NCBI RefSeq assembly: GCF_029382225.1
Contig: NZ_JARLTC010000011.1
Location: 186,001-250,000 of the forward strand
Reading direction: 5' to 3'
Origin: Spongiactinospora sp. TRM90649
GTDB lineage: Bacteria; Actinomycetota; Actinomycetes; Streptosporangiales; Streptosporangiaceae
DNA: 64,000 nt
This document shows positions 1-8,948 of this stretch, piece after piece. Under the pieces are notes generated by a model that was given only the letters and a program-made list of their open reading frames with translations, did not search any database and was not told the DNA's origin. Every line of letters begins with the position of its first letter. Position 1 is the stretch's first letter. Made by a program: the position numbers and the translations under genes.

Positions 1-1247
1 GCTGGCGCGACCGGCTGGCCGTGCGGCTGCCGTCCTGGCTCGCCGAGGCGATCGCCGTCCCGGCGGCGGCCCAGGCCGCCGTGGCACCCGTGCTGGTGGT
101 GATGTCGGGAGCGGTCTCGCTGGCCGCCATGCCCGCCAACCTGCTGGCCGGACCGGCCGTGGCCCCGGCGACGCTGCTCGGGTTCGTGGCCGCGCTGGTG
201 GCGCCGCTGCACCTGGAGGCGGCGAGCCTGCTCGTACGACCGGCGGGGGTCGCGGTCGGCTGGATCATCGGGGTGGCCGAGTGGGCGGCGGGCCTGCCGT
301 ACGGGACGGTGCCGTGGCCGGGCGGACTGGCCGGGATCGGGCTGCTCGGGGCGTCCGCGCTGGTGGTGGTCCTCGTGCTGCGCCGTCCGTTCGGGCGGTG
401 GGCGGCCGGTGCGCTGGCGGCGGGGGCGCTGGTCGCCTTCCTGGTCGTCGGACCTGCGCTGGCCGGGTGGCCGCCGGGGCGCTGGCTCCTGGTGGCCTGC
501 GACGTGGGCCAGGGCGACGCCTTGGTGGTCGCGGCCGGGCCGGGCAGGGCCGTGGTGGTGGACACCGGCCTCGACTCGGCCGGCGTCGATCGCTGTCTGC
601 GCGATCTCGGCGTGCGCCAGGTGCCCCTGATCATCCTGACGCACCCGCACGCCGACCACGTGGGAGGTCTCGCCGGGGTCTTCCGCGGCCGCCAGGTCGG
701 GGCGGTCGCGGTGGCGGCCGGGTCGTCCCCGGCCACGCGGCGGGTCTCCGCCGACATCGCGCGCTACGGCGTGCCCGAACGCCGGGTCAACGTGGGCGAC
801 CGCTGGACCTTCGGGCCGTCCGCCCTCACGGTGATCGGGCCGGTCGGGGGCGAGCCGTCCGCCGGGTTGGGGGAGGGCTCGGCGGTGAACAACGCCAGCG
901 TCGTGGTGCACGTGCGGTGGGCGGCGGGGTCGGCGCTGCTGAGCGGCGACATCGAGACCGAGGCGCAGGCGAGGCTGCTGGGCCTCGGGCTGCCGAGGGC
1001 CGACGTGCTGAAGGTGCCGCACCACGGCTCCGCCCGCCAGGACCAGGCGTTCCTCTCGGCCGTCGGCGCCCGCGCGGCCCTGATCAGCGTGGGTTCGGAC
1101 AACGGCTACGGCCACCCGGCACCGACCACCCTGTCCCGGTTGGCCTGGGCAGGCATGCGGATCTACCGCACCGACCGTTCGGGCGACCTGGCCGTCGTCG
1201 CCACGGACGACGCACTCGCGGTCCTCCCGAGAGGCAAGTCCCCATGA
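1..1247 (+). CDS. comEC: ComEC/Rec2 DNA-uptake protein, C-terminal part (5' partial)
   Basis: The reading frame is open to the left window edge (first full codon at base 3), so the N-terminus lies outside. The visible part has several hydrophobic membrane segments (about bases 50-470) followed by a metallo-beta-lactamase-type domain with the metal-binding motif THPHADH (near base 640) and a second histidine motif PHHGS (near 1017). This layout, competence-type membrane region then C-terminal MBL domain, is typical of ComEC/Rec2, the channel that carries single-stranded DNA across the membrane. In actinobacteria comEC normally sits just before holA. Here a serine hydrolase and a decayed copy of it separate the two. 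Family assignment is strong. Whether this organism is naturally competent cannot be told. Confidence 0.93.
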   Translation, partial: WRDRLAVRLPSWLAEAIAVPAAAQAAVAPVLVVMSGAVSLAAMPANLLAGPAVAPATLLGFVAALVAPLHLEAASLLVRPAGVAVGWIIGVAEWAAGLPYGTVPWPGGLAGIGLLGASALVVVLVLRRPFGRWAAGALAAGALVAFLVVGPALAGWPPGRWLLVACDVGQGDALVVAAGPGRAVVVDTGLDSAGVDRCLRDLGVRQVPLIILTHPHADHVGGLAGVFRGRQVGAVAVAAGSSPATRRVSADIARYGVPERRVNVGDRWTFGPSALTVIGPVGGEPSAGLGEGSAVNNASVVVHVRWAAGSALLSGDIETEAQARLLGLGLPRADVLKVPHHGSARQDQAFLSAVGARAALISVGSDNGYGHPAPTTLSRLAWAGMRIYRTDRSGDLAVVATDDALAVLPRGKSP

Positions 1248-1507
1248 CGGGGGGCCGCTGGGTGCGGGAGGCGGGGGTCTCCGTCGATCTCCCGCTGCCG
1301 CGTGCGTCGGGGTGGCGCTTCCACGGTCGATTCCCTTGGTGATCGGCCAGGTACGGCATGCGGGCGGGGTCATATGGCTGGAGGGACGACATCGGCCAGG
1401 GTTCGCTCCTCCGAACGGCCGATACGACGGCTTGGGCCGTGGGCCGATGCTGGGCCGGGCCCCGCGTGAGGGGCCGATTCGCACATCGATCTGATCAGGG
1501 GACATTC

Positions 1508-2713
1508 ATGACGGCTCGCTTCAGGAGATTCACCGCGACCCCTCGGCGTGCGGCCGCGCCGGTGGCCGCCGCGCTGGCGCTCGTCTTGGTGCCGGGCGGT
1601 GGGGCGGCGCTCGCCGCGGTGACGCCGACGGCCGGGCCGGACGGCGTGCTGCGGCGCGACGCCGACGCCGCCATCAAGCTCGGCGTCACCGGCCTCCAGC
1701 TACGGGTGACCACCGCCGACGGCAAGGGCACGGTGCTGGCGCGCGGCGTCGCCGACGTCAAGTCCAAGCGGCCGGCGCCCCGGGACGGCTACTTCCGGAT
1801 CGGCAGCGTCAACAAGAGCTTCGTGGCCACCGTGGTGCTGCAACTCGTCGGCGAGGGCAAGCTGAGACTGACCGACAGCGTGGAACGGCACCTGCCCGGC
1901 GTGGTCAAGGGCAACGGCAACGACGGACGGAAGATCACCATCCGGCAACTGCTGCAGCACACCAGCGGCATCGTCGACGACTACCCGTTCCCCAACGCGG
2001 CCGACTCGTCGAAGGAGTTCTACCGGCACCGATTCGACATATCCACCCCCCAGCAGGTGGTTCGCCGGGCGATGCGTCACAAGCCGCTCTTCGCGCCCGG
2101 CAAGGCCTGGGCGTACTCGAACACCGGCTACGCCCTGCTCGGCATGGTGATCCGGGCTACCACGGGCAACGACTGGTCGGTGGAGGTCAAGCGACGGATC
2201 ATCGATCCGCTCGGGCTCAAGCACACCAGCTCACCCGGGACCTCCGCCAAGCTGCCGCGTCCGCACGCGCGGGGATACGAGCAGTTCGGGGGCGAGAAGC
2301 GCTTGGTGGACGTCACCGAACAGCGCGACGCCGACGCCTCGGGTGGCATCATCTCCACCACGGACGACCTGGAGAGGTTCTTGCGCGCGCTGCTGGGAGG
2401 CCGGCTGCTCAAGTCCGACCTGCTCACGCAGATGAAGCGCGGTGTCCTGGTCAACGCGGAGACGCGCCGGTTCTGGCCGGGCGCCCGCTACGGCCTGGGC
2501 CTCTGGTACCGCCCGCTGCCCTGCGGCGACGGCTACTGGGGCCACGGCGGCGACATCTTCGGCTACATGACCAGAGCGGGCATCGCGGAGAAGAGCGGCC
2601 GCGCGGCGGTGCTGTCACTGTCCAGCCAATTGCGCTCCTCCAAGGACCAACTGCTGGGCGAGGACCGCGCCGCGACCAAGCTGATGGACGACGCCTTGTG
2701 CGGCAAGAAGTAG
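1508..2713 (+). CDS. Secreted serine hydrolase (beta-lactamase class C / D-Ala-D-Ala carboxypeptidase type)
   Basis: A 401-residue protein with a signal peptide (Arg-rich start, hydrophobic run about residues 15-38, AALAA cleavage region). The three active-site motifs of serine penicillin-recognising enzymes are visible: SVNK (Ser100, Lys103), YSN (203-205) and HGG (346-348). Such enzymes trim cell-wall peptides or hydrolyse related amides outside the membrane. The substrate cannot be predicted. The ATG at 1508 is chosen because a purine-rich Shine-Dalgarno (AGGGGAC) lies just before it and the signal peptide begins there. The frame stays open upstream to 1358 but that extension is not signal-like. 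A decayed paralogue lies immediately downstream. Confidence 0.88.
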   Translation: MTARFRRFTATPRRAAAPVAAALALVLVPGGGAALAAVTPTAGPDGVLRRDADAAIKLGVTGLQLRVTTADGKGTVLARGVADVKSKRPAPRDGYFRIGSVNKSFVATVVLQLVGEGKLRLTDSVERHLPGVVKGNGNDGRKITIRQLLQHTSGIVDDYPFPNAADSSKEFYRHRFDISTPQQVVRRAMRHKPLFAPGKAWAYSNTGYALLGMVIRATTGNDWSVEVKRRIIDPLGLKHTSSPGTSAKLPRPHARGYEQFGGEKRLVDVTEQRDADASGGIISTTDDLERFLRALLGGRLLKSDLLTQMKRGVLVNAETRRFWPGARYGLGLWYRPLPCGDGYWGHGGDIFGYMTRAGIAEKSGRAAVLSLSSQLRSSKDQLLGEDRAATKLMDDALCGKK

Positions 2714-2984
2714 CCTCACCACCCCGCACCGATCCGATTGTTGCGGCAGCGTCGGGCCGAGTCGGCGGGTCCCAGATCGGGCCGTCCACCGTGCCGATGT
2801 CGGGACAGGTGGTGAGCCCGGTGTTGGGGCGAGATTGCGCTCTGAGTCGGGCCGAGGGATGGGCGCGGTGTTGGGCTGAGGATTGCGCTCTGCGCTGGCC
2901 GACGCTTGCACCGATGTGGGCCGCCCGCCGTTCACCTGCGGCGGGCGGGAGGCGGGACCGGCGCCGGGCAGGGGGTCGCCTCAC
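2714..2984. other. Non-coding spacer with a degenerate direct repeat
   Basis: No convincing gene. It contains an imperfect direct repeat of about 26 nt, copies starting near 2819 and 2866 (period about 47), each holding CGGTGTTGGG followed by ATTGCGCTCTG. The repeat lies between an intact serine hydrolase gene and its decayed copy, so it may be a trace of the duplication or later rearrangement. Confidence 0.5.
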
Positions 2985-3445
2985 GTCGGGCTGACCGTCG
3001 TGGGGGTGCAGCGGACCTTGGATGGGCTGGTCAGGGGTGGTGAGTTTCCGGGGGTGTTAGCCGCGGTTCGGGGACGGGATGGGCGGGTTCGTGTCGGGAG
3101 CATCACCAAGACGTTCACCGCCGTCGTGGTGCTCCAACTGGCGGGGGAGAAGAGAGCCGACCTGGACGCGCCGGTGAAGCGGTACCTTCCGGGCCTGGTC
3201 AGGGGGAACGGCAACGACGGGCGGGAGATCAAGGTACGGCATCCGCTGCAGCTCACCGGTGGCCTGCCGGACTACGCGCGGTACATGCCGTCGTTCGCCG
3301 GGATCCGCCACCGCTACTTCGAACCCAGGGAACTGCTCGATCTGAGCTTGGCCAATGAGCGGGTGTTCGTGCCCGGCGGTGGCCGGCGGCCGCCGCAGAC
3401 ATGGCCACCGCGGCCTTCGACGCCGTCGTCTGCGCCGCGCGCTAG
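2985..3445 (+). pseudogene. Decayed serine hydrolase (beta-lactamase family) fragment
   Basis: The translation around 3090-3385 keeps recognisable family segments: VGSITKTF (the SxxK active-site region), LVRGNGNDGREI, and ERVFVPGG, matching the intact gene at 1508-2713 (which has VKGNGNDGRKI in the same place). About 20 codons are missing between the N-terminal strand and the SxxK motif. The middle of the enzyme, including the YSN and HGG motifs, is gone. A short C-terminal remnant resembling the end of such enzymes (ADMATAAFDAVVCAAR, stop at 3443-3445) continues in another frame from about 3395. The reading frame runs without a stop into holA, which hides the fragment inside one long open frame. 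I read it as a dead gene with two internal deletions. Confidence 0.72.
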
Positions 3446-3488
3446 ATCGGTTGCCGGGGGAGCGGGGAAACGTGGGATGCTCTGTCGC

Positions 3489-4469
3489 ATGGCCGCGACG
3501 AGTCCTGCCCCCGTGACCTTGGTGATCGGCGATGAGGAACTGCTCGCCGACCGTGCCGTGGGCGCGGTGGTGGCCGCCGCCCGCGAGGCGGATCCGGGGG
3601 TCGAGACGCATGATCTCGCCGGGGGCAAGGTGGAGCCTGGCGAGCTGACCAGGCTCGCTTCGCCGTCGCTGTTCGGCGACGGGTCGGCGATCGTGATCAG
3701 ATCCGCCCAGGACCTCGGCAAGGACGTGATCGCCGAGGTGGTCGCCTACGCCGCCCGCCCGGCCGACGGCGTGGTGCTGGTGCTCGCCCATCCGGGCGGG
3801 GTGAAGGGCAAGGCCCTGGTGGACGGCGTGAAGAAGGCCGGGGCCCAGGTCGTCACGGTGAGCAAGATCACCAAACCGGGGGAGCGGCTCGACTTCGTCA
3901 AGAGCGAGATCAGGCGGGCGGGCCGGACGATCGCCCCGGACGCCGCCCAGGCCCTGGTGGACGCCGTGGGCAGCGACCTGCGGGAGCTGGCGGCGGCCTG
4001 CGGGCAGCTCGTCTTCGACGCGCCCTCCGATCGAAAGAGCATCGACGCGGCGGCCGTGGCCCGCTACTACCGGGGGCGGGCCGAGGTGAGCGGGTTCACC
4101 GTCGCCGACGCCGCCGTGGAAGGGCGCCTGGCCGACGCGCTGGAGCAGCTCCGCTGGGCGCTGGGCACGGGCGTGGCGCCGGTGCTGCTGGTGAGCGCGC
4201 TGGCCGGAGGGCTGCGGTCGCTGGCCAAGGTGGGCGGCGCGGCGCGCAACGCGCGCGGTGGGCAGCTCGCCTCGCAACTGGGCATGCCGCCGTGGAAGGT
4301 CGATCGGGTCCGCCGTCAGCTCAACGGCTGGACCCCGGACGGCATCGCCCGCGCCATCCAGGCCATCGCCGACGCCGACGAGCAGGTCAAGGGCGGCGGA
4401 GCCGACCCGGCTTACGCGCTTGAGCACGCCGTCCAGACCATCGTGGCCAGCCGCTCCACCGGCCGCTGA
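3489..4469 (+). CDS. holA: DNA polymerase III subunit delta
   Basis: A 326-residue clamp-loader subunit that opens the beta sliding clamp. Features: N-terminal VTLVIGDEELLADRAV, the AAA+-like fold without a working Walker A, and the conserved C-terminal helical collar (QLGMPPWKVDRVRRQL near residue 260). Length fits the family. The ATG at 3489 is chosen because homologues begin with a short Met-Ala leader before the VxxVxGDEE strand. The open frame further upstream (to 2883) belongs to the pseudogene. holA followed by rpsT and lepA is conserved actinobacterial gene order, here split by the ABC exporter operon. Confidence 0.92.
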   Translation: MAATSPAPVTLVIGDEELLADRAVGAVVAAAREADPGVETHDLAGGKVEPGELTRLASPSLFGDGSAIVIRSAQDLGKDVIAEVVAYAARPADGVVLVLAHPGGVKGKALVDGVKKAGAQVVTVSKITKPGERLDFVKSEIRRAGRTIAPDAAQALVDAVGSDLRELAAACGQLVFDAPSDRKSIDAAAVARYYRGRAEVSGFTVADAAVEGRLADALEQLRWALGTGVAPVLLVSALAGGLRSLAKVGGAARNARGGQLASQLGMPPWKVDRVRRQLNGWTPDGIARAIQAIADADEQVKGGGADPAYALEHAVQTIVASRSTGR

Positions 4470-4512
4470 AACCGCTCCCTGAAACCAGCCGCTGAAACCA
4501 GCCGCTGAAACC
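4462..4512 (+). repeat. Short tandem repeat (12-14 nt unit) at the holA stop codon
   Basis: Four copies of a unit close to GCCGCTGAAACCA run from 4462 to 4512. The first copy contains the holA stop codon (TGA 4467-4469). The array fills the space between holA and the convergent ABC gene that ends at 4526. Confidence 0.7.
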
Positions 4513-4525
4513 GCCTCCGCGCCGG

Positions 4526-5230
4526 TCAGGCGGTCAGAGGGGTTTCGGCCCTGGCGGTGCGCAGGGTGCCGTCGTGCATTTCGAGGACGCGGTCGGCGAG
4601 GGTGATCAGGCTGGGGTCGTGGGTGGCGACCAGGGCGGTGACGCCCTCGCTGCGGACCAGGGCCCGCAGCAGTTCCATGATCTGACGGCCGGTCTGCGAG
4701 TCGAGCTGGCCGGTCGGTTCGTCCGCGATGAGCAGGCGCGGCCGGTTGGCCAGCGAACGGGCGATGGCGACCCGCTGCTGCTGCCCGCCGGACAGCTCGT
4801 AAGGACGCTGGTTGACCTGGCGTTCCAACCCGACCAGGGCGAGGAGCATGGCGACCCGCTCCTCGCGCTCCGCCGACGGCATGCGCGCCAGCCGCATGGG
4901 AACCCCCACGTTCTCCGCCGCCGAGAGCACCGGGATCAGCCCGAAGGACTGGAACACGAACCCCACCACGTCGCGCCGCAGGGTGAGCAGGCCGTCCTCG
5001 GGCAGGGCGGTCACCTCGTGCCCGGCCACGACGACCCGCCCGGCGTCGGGGCGGTCGAGCCCGCCGACCTGGTTGAGCAGGGTGGTCTTGCCCGAGCCGG
5101 ACCTCCCGCGCACGGCGATCAGCTCGCCGGGGTACGCCTCGAAGGAGACGTCCTTGAGGGCGACGACCTCGCGCGGCCCGGTCCGGTAGACCTTGCGGAC
5201 GCCCTCGACGACGACCAGCGGCTCACTCAT
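4526..5230 (-). CDS. ABC transporter ATP-binding protein (MacB/LolD type)
   Basis: A 234-residue ATPase with all motifs intact: Walker A GRSGSGKT (42-49), signature LSGGQ (146-150), Walker B LLIADE (166-171) and switch His204. It is the last gene of a four-gene minus-strand operon (two large FtsX-type permeases, then two ATPases) and overlaps the preceding ATPase gene by 8 nt. LolD/MacB-like ATPases drive FtsX-type permeases that move lipoproteins, peptides or antibiotics by a mechanotransmission mechanism. The cargo here is unknown. Confidence 0.9.
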   Translation of the reverse strand: MSEPLVVVEGVRKVYRTGPREVVALKDVSFEAYPGELIAVRGRSGSGKTTLLNQVGGLDRPDAGRVVVAGHEVTALPEDGLLTLRRDVVGFVFQSFGLIPVLSAAENVGVPMRLARMPSAEREERVAMLLALVGLERQVNQRPYELSGGQQQRVAIARSLANRPRLLIADEPTGQLDSQTGRQIMELLRALVRSEGVTALVATHDPSLITLADRVLEMHDGTLRTARAETPLTA

Positions 5231-6179
5231 CCTCAGCAGACCCTTCCGGCCACACCCCGATGTGGTCCCGTTCCAGTTCCAGCCGCACCCGGCGTTCCAT
5301 GCTGAGCGCGTTCATGAAGTCGCGGGGGAGTTGCAGGCGGCCCACGCGGTCCAGCACCGCGTACTCCTCGGCGATGAGCCCGCCGTCCTCGGCGGCCCGC
5401 CGCAGGGTCTCGCTGCTGGTACGGCCGTCGCGGATGCCCACCGTCCGGTCCACCTGCTCCGACACCAGCTCGTCGTGGGTGACGATCACCGCCGTCACGC
5501 CCAGTTCCCGGTTGGCGTTGCGCAGCGCGGCGAACACCTCCTCCGAGGTGTCGCTGTCCAGCTCACCGGTCGGCTCGTCGGCCAGGATGACCTCGGGGGA
5601 GTTGGCCAGCGCCACCGCGATCGCCACCCGCTGCTGCTCGCCGCCGGACATCTGGCCGGGCCTGCGGGCGGCGCAGTCGGCCACGCCGAGCAGTTCGAGC
5701 AGCTCGTCGGCGCGGGCCTGGGAGGCGCGGTTGCCGGCCAGGCGCATGGGCAGCACCACGTTCTCCCGGCCGGTCAAATAGGGCAGCAGGTTGCGGGCCG
5801 TCTGCTGCCAGATGAAGCCGACGGCCTCCCTGCGGTAGCGCAGGCGGTCCTTCGGTTTCATGGCCAGCAGGTCCATGCCCGCGACCCTGGCCACCCCAGC
5901 GGTCGGCACGTCGAGCCCGGACAGCACGTTGAGCAGGGTGGACTTGCCCGATCCCGACGCGCCGACGACGGCGATCAGCTCGCCCTTCTCGACCAGGAGG
6001 TCCAGCCCCTGCAGGGCGACGACCTCGACGCCCTCGGTCTTGAAGATGCGGACCAGGTTGTCGCACAGGATGTGGGCGTGCTCGCCGAAGGCGGGCCGGG
6101 CGCGGGCGGCCCTGGCCGCGAGGTCGGACAGGGTGGGCGCGGTGGCGGCCGGGCCGGACGGCGACGGGGGCGGAGTCAT
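5223..6179 (-). CDS. ABC transporter ATP-binding protein with N- and C-terminal extensions
   Basis: A 318-residue ATPase: Walker A GASGSGKS (73-80), signature MSGGEQ (177-182), Walker B ILADEP (198-203), His235 switch. It has about 40 extra residues before the nucleotide-binding domain and about 65 after the H-loop region, longer than the LolD norm. The ATG at 6179 has a good Shine-Dalgarno (GAGGTGAG). It is cotranscribed with the permease upstream and overlaps the next ATPase gene by 8 nt. Two different ATPases in one operon suggest a heterodimeric ATPase pair serving the two permeases. Confidence 0.88.
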   Translation of the reverse strand: MTPPPSPSGPAATAPTLSDLAARAARARPAFGEHAHILCDNLVRIFKTEGVEVVALQGLDLLVEKGELIAVVGASGSGKSTLLNVLSGLDVPTAGVARVAGMDLLAMKPKDRLRYRREAVGFIWQQTARNLLPYLTGRENVVLPMRLAGNRASQARADELLELLGVADCAARRPGQMSGGEQQRVAIAVALANSPEVILADEPTGELDSDTSEEVFAALRNANRELGVTAVIVTHDELVSEQVDRTVGIRDGRTSSETLRRAAEDGGLIAEEYAVLDRVGRLQLPRDFMNALSMERRVRLELERDHIGVWPEGSAEDE

Positions 6180-6187
6180 CCACTCAC

Positions 6188-6262
6188 CTCTCAGTCTGTG
6201 CCAACTCAGTCTCTGTCAACTCAGTCCGTGCCGATCAATCTGTGCCGATCAATCTGTGCCGA
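6188..6262 (-). repeat. Degenerate 14-15 nt tandem repeat at a permease stop codon
   Basis: Read on the minus strand, about five units close to GGCACAGACTGAGTT run head to tail. They begin in the last codons of the permease gene (stop 6249-6251) and end just before the Shine-Dalgarno of the next gene (ATG at 6179). Two units are identical (GGCACAGATTGATC). Confidence 0.75.
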
Positions 6263-8948
6263 CTCTGAGCGCGCCGCCGAGGGCGCGGCGGCGGGCGACG
6301 GCGGCGTGCGCGAACGCCCCGGCCACCGCCACCGCCGCGAGTCCCGCCGTCAGCAGCACCGGGGTCAGCACGTCGATGGGGTAACCGTCGATCTGGGCGT
6401 TCCCCGCGTAGACGCTGAGATCGATGCCGGGACCGAGGGCGGCGGGCAGCGCCAGGCCGAGCAGCAGCCCGGCCAGCGCGGTCAGCACGATCATGGGGGT
6501 GATCTCCAGCACCGTGAGGCCGCGCGCCTGCCGTTCGGACATGCCGAGCGTGCGCAGGTAGGTGAGCGCGGTGTCACGGTCGGCGCCGGTGATCACCAGC
6601 ACGATGAGGACGGCGAGCAGCGCGTACGCGGCCAGGGCCAGCGTCACCACGAGCAGCGTGGTCTGGACGGTACCGGCCAGCGGGGTGGAGGTGATCTTGC
6701 GCAGCTCGTCGTCCACCGTGGTCACGATGGGCGGCACGGACAGGTTCGCGGCGGCGGCCAGGCGGGCGGGGTCCAGGCCGGATCCGCTGATCAGCAGGGT
6801 GTTGATCTCGGTACGCGTCCCGGCGCGCTCGTTGGCGTCCAGCGGGACGACGATCAGGCCGCGAGGCTTGCCGGTCAGGCCGGGCAGGGTGGTGATGGTG
6901 CCCTTGGGGGCCACGCTGAACCGGGCGCTCCACCCGATCTGGAGCGTGGAGTTGCCGGCCAGCTCGGGGCTGACCAGCGCGGGCACGTCCGGTCCCGGCG
7001 AGTCGGGCGGGGCCGCGGGCATCGACAGCGGGGTACCGGCGAGGATCCGCCGGTAGGCGTTCAGATCGACGGCGAAGCCGGTGCCGAACACGCTGCCCCG
7101 CCCGATCTGGACGGATCCCTTGGCCGCGGGGATCACGTCGCGGACGCCCGCCGTCCGCCGTACGCGCTCGACGGCGTCCGGCGGGATGGCCACGGTGCTC
7201 TCGATCCGCGCGTGCGCTCCGGCGCGCTGCCAGGCCGCGTCGCGCTGGGTGGCGGTCAGCCCGCCCGCGATCACCGAGGCGAAGACCGAGACCGTCAGCG
7301 CGGGCAGCAGGATCAGCACCGGCAGCGCGCTGAACGACCTGGCCCGCGCGGCCAGCGTGAGCCCGAGGAACGGCACGGCCCTCGGCCGCCGGGTGGCCAG
7401 CGACGCGATCAGCCGCAGCGGGTAGGGGTAGCAGCGCACCGTGATGAGCGCGCACGCCACGGTCAGCGCGACCGGCACCGCCATCAGGAACGGGTCGGCG
7501 CCCCGCTCGGCCACCGACGTGGTCAGGCCCCGGGTGCGCAGCAGGTAGGCCCCGCCGAGTGCGAGCGCGATCACGACGATCTCCACGGTCAGCCGCCGTG
7601 GCGAGGGGCGCCGGGCGACCATGTCGTCGCGCCGGTCGTGCAGCGGCGTGCGGTGCGTCACGGCCACCCGGCCGGCCGCGAACAGCACGGCCGTGACGGC
7701 GAGCGCGACGGGCCCGAGGTGCGCGGAGGCCGTCACCGGCCCGGGCACCAGGTAGGACAGCCCGTAGCCCGCCAGCGCCGCCGGGACACTCACCAGCGCG
7801 ACCACTCCCGCGCCGGTGCCCACGACCTGCCCAAGGGAAGCGCCGCGGGCGCGCATCAGGCCGAGGGTGGGCCGCAGCCGGTCGGTCAGCAGTTGCACGC
7901 CCAGCGCGATCACGCCGAGCGCGACCGCGGTGAGCCCGCCCAGGATGAGCAGCAGCAGCGACTCGGCGTTGCCCAGGCGCAGCAGGAAGTCGCCGAGCAG
8001 GGTACCGAGCCCGGTGGTGGCCCGCCCGGGGCTGCCGCCGCCCGGCAGCGCGCCCTGGTCGACCGATCTGCCGATCACCAGCGTCCCGGCCGCGTCGGTG
8101 AACGCCTCCGTGGCGTCGATCACCCCGTCGGCGTTGCGCGCGTTCAGCTTCTCCGAGCCGACCGGGATGATCCACCGGTAGCTGAGCTGGCGCGAGTCGC
8201 CGTTGAGCTTGGGCAGCGTGGCGGCGGAGGTGAGGCCGGTGATGTGCGTCTCGTTGTTGTCGGCGCCCGGCTGTGCCTGGATCCTGACCTGGAGCAGGTC
8301 GCGGTTGTGGTCCCAGTAGCGGTCGGCTGGCCGCAGCGGCTCGAAGATCCCGGTCACGCGGGCGGCGACCACGTCGCTGTGGCCGAGCAGCAGGACGGTG
8401 CCCACCGGCAGGTCCATCCGCTGCGACGCCTCCTTGGTGAGGGCGATGTCGAAGCAGGGGATCTCGGGTTTGCCGGTCTGCCGCAGCGAGGTCACCGCGG
8501 CGGGGGGCTTGCCCTCCACGTAACGGACCCGGCGCTCGGCGTCGGACAGCCAGCCGATGTTGACGAACTGGTAGTTCTGGTGGCCCGGGCCGGCCCGCCC
8601 GGAGACGGGGGTCTGTTCGGTCTTGGCGCTGTAGTGCGTCCGTGACGCCGGGCCGCTCTCGGCGACCGCCCGCAACTCGGGCGACAGCAGGCCCCACCAG
8701 CGCCGGTCGGCGCTGGAGAACCCGTCCGCGGTGGGGATGGTCTCCTCGGCGGTCTGCGGCGTCTGCGTGACGATCAGATCCGTCCGGGTGGCGGGGGAGC
8801 CGTTCATGACGTCGTGCAGGGCCGCGTCGTACGCGCCCTGGACGGCCCTGGGCAGCCCGCCGATCAGCAGCGACGCGCTCAGCGTCAGTACGGCCAGCAC
8901 CGCCGCGGCCCCCGGGTGCACCCGGGTGGCCAGCACACGCACGTTCAC
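6249..8948 (-). CDS. FtsX-family ABC transporter permease
   Basis: An 899-residue membrane protein with an N-terminal membrane anchor (VLAVLTLSASLLIGGLP), a large extracytoplasmic domain, and two sets of C-terminal FtsX-type helices (for example LALAAYALLAVLIVLVITGA near residue 785). The C-terminus GALRVGTD matches the sister permease (GALRVGEDR), so the two are paralogues. The GTG at 8948 is chosen because it overlaps the upstream stop codon as GTGA (4 nt), a strong sign of translational coupling. The open frame upstream of it is only the shadow of the sister gene. Confidence 0.87.
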   Translation of the reverse strand: MNVRVLATRVHPGAAAVLAVLTLSASLLIGGLPRAVQGAYDAALHDVMNGSPATRTDLIVTQTPQTAEETIPTADGFSSADRRWWGLLSPELRAVAESGPASRTHYSAKTEQTPVSGRAGPGHQNYQFVNIGWLSDAERRVRYVEGKPPAAVTSLRQTGKPEIPCFDIALTKEASQRMDLPVGTVLLLGHSDVVAARVTGIFEPLRPADRYWDHNRDLLQVRIQAQPGADNNETHITGLTSAATLPKLNGDSRQLSYRWIIPVGSEKLNARNADGVIDATEAFTDAAGTLVIGRSVDQGALPGGGSPGRATTGLGTLLGDFLLRLGNAESLLLLILGGLTAVALGVIALGVQLLTDRLRPTLGLMRARGASLGQVVGTGAGVVALVSVPAALAGYGLSYLVPGPVTASAHLGPVALAVTAVLFAAGRVAVTHRTPLHDRRDDMVARRPSPRRLTVEIVVIALALGGAYLLRTRGLTTSVAERGADPFLMAVPVALTVACALITVRCYPYPLRLIASLATRRPRAVPFLGLTLAARARSFSALPVLILLPALTVSVFASVIAGGLTATQRDAAWQRAGAHARIESTVAIPPDAVERVRRTAGVRDVIPAAKGSVQIGRGSVFGTGFAVDLNAYRRILAGTPLSMPAAPPDSPGPDVPALVSPELAGNSTLQIGWSARFSVAPKGTITTLPGLTGKPRGLIVVPLDANERAGTRTEINTLLISGSGLDPARLAAAANLSVPPIVTTVDDELRKITSTPLAGTVQTTLLVVTLALAAYALLAVLIVLVITGADRDTALTYLRTLGMSERQARGLTVLEITPMIVLTALAGLLLGLALPAALGPGIDLSVYAGNAQIDGYPIDVLTPVLLTAGLAAVAVAGAFAHAAVARRRALGGALRVGTD

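Noticed and set aside
281..1342. A 353-codon frame overlapping comEC
   Set aside because: Out-of-frame Arg/Gly-rich shadow of the metallo-beta-lactamase part of comEC.
2883..3488. A fused start for holA at 2883
   Set aside because: The added part is a decayed serine hydrolase. DNA polymerase III delta starts near 3489 in relatives.
5193..8645. A very long open frame (1150 codons) on the plus strand across the ABC ATPases
   Set aside because: It is antisense to two clear ABC genes with intact motifs. Its amino-acid composition (Gly/Arg/Gln/His-rich) is a shadow of GC-rich codon bias.
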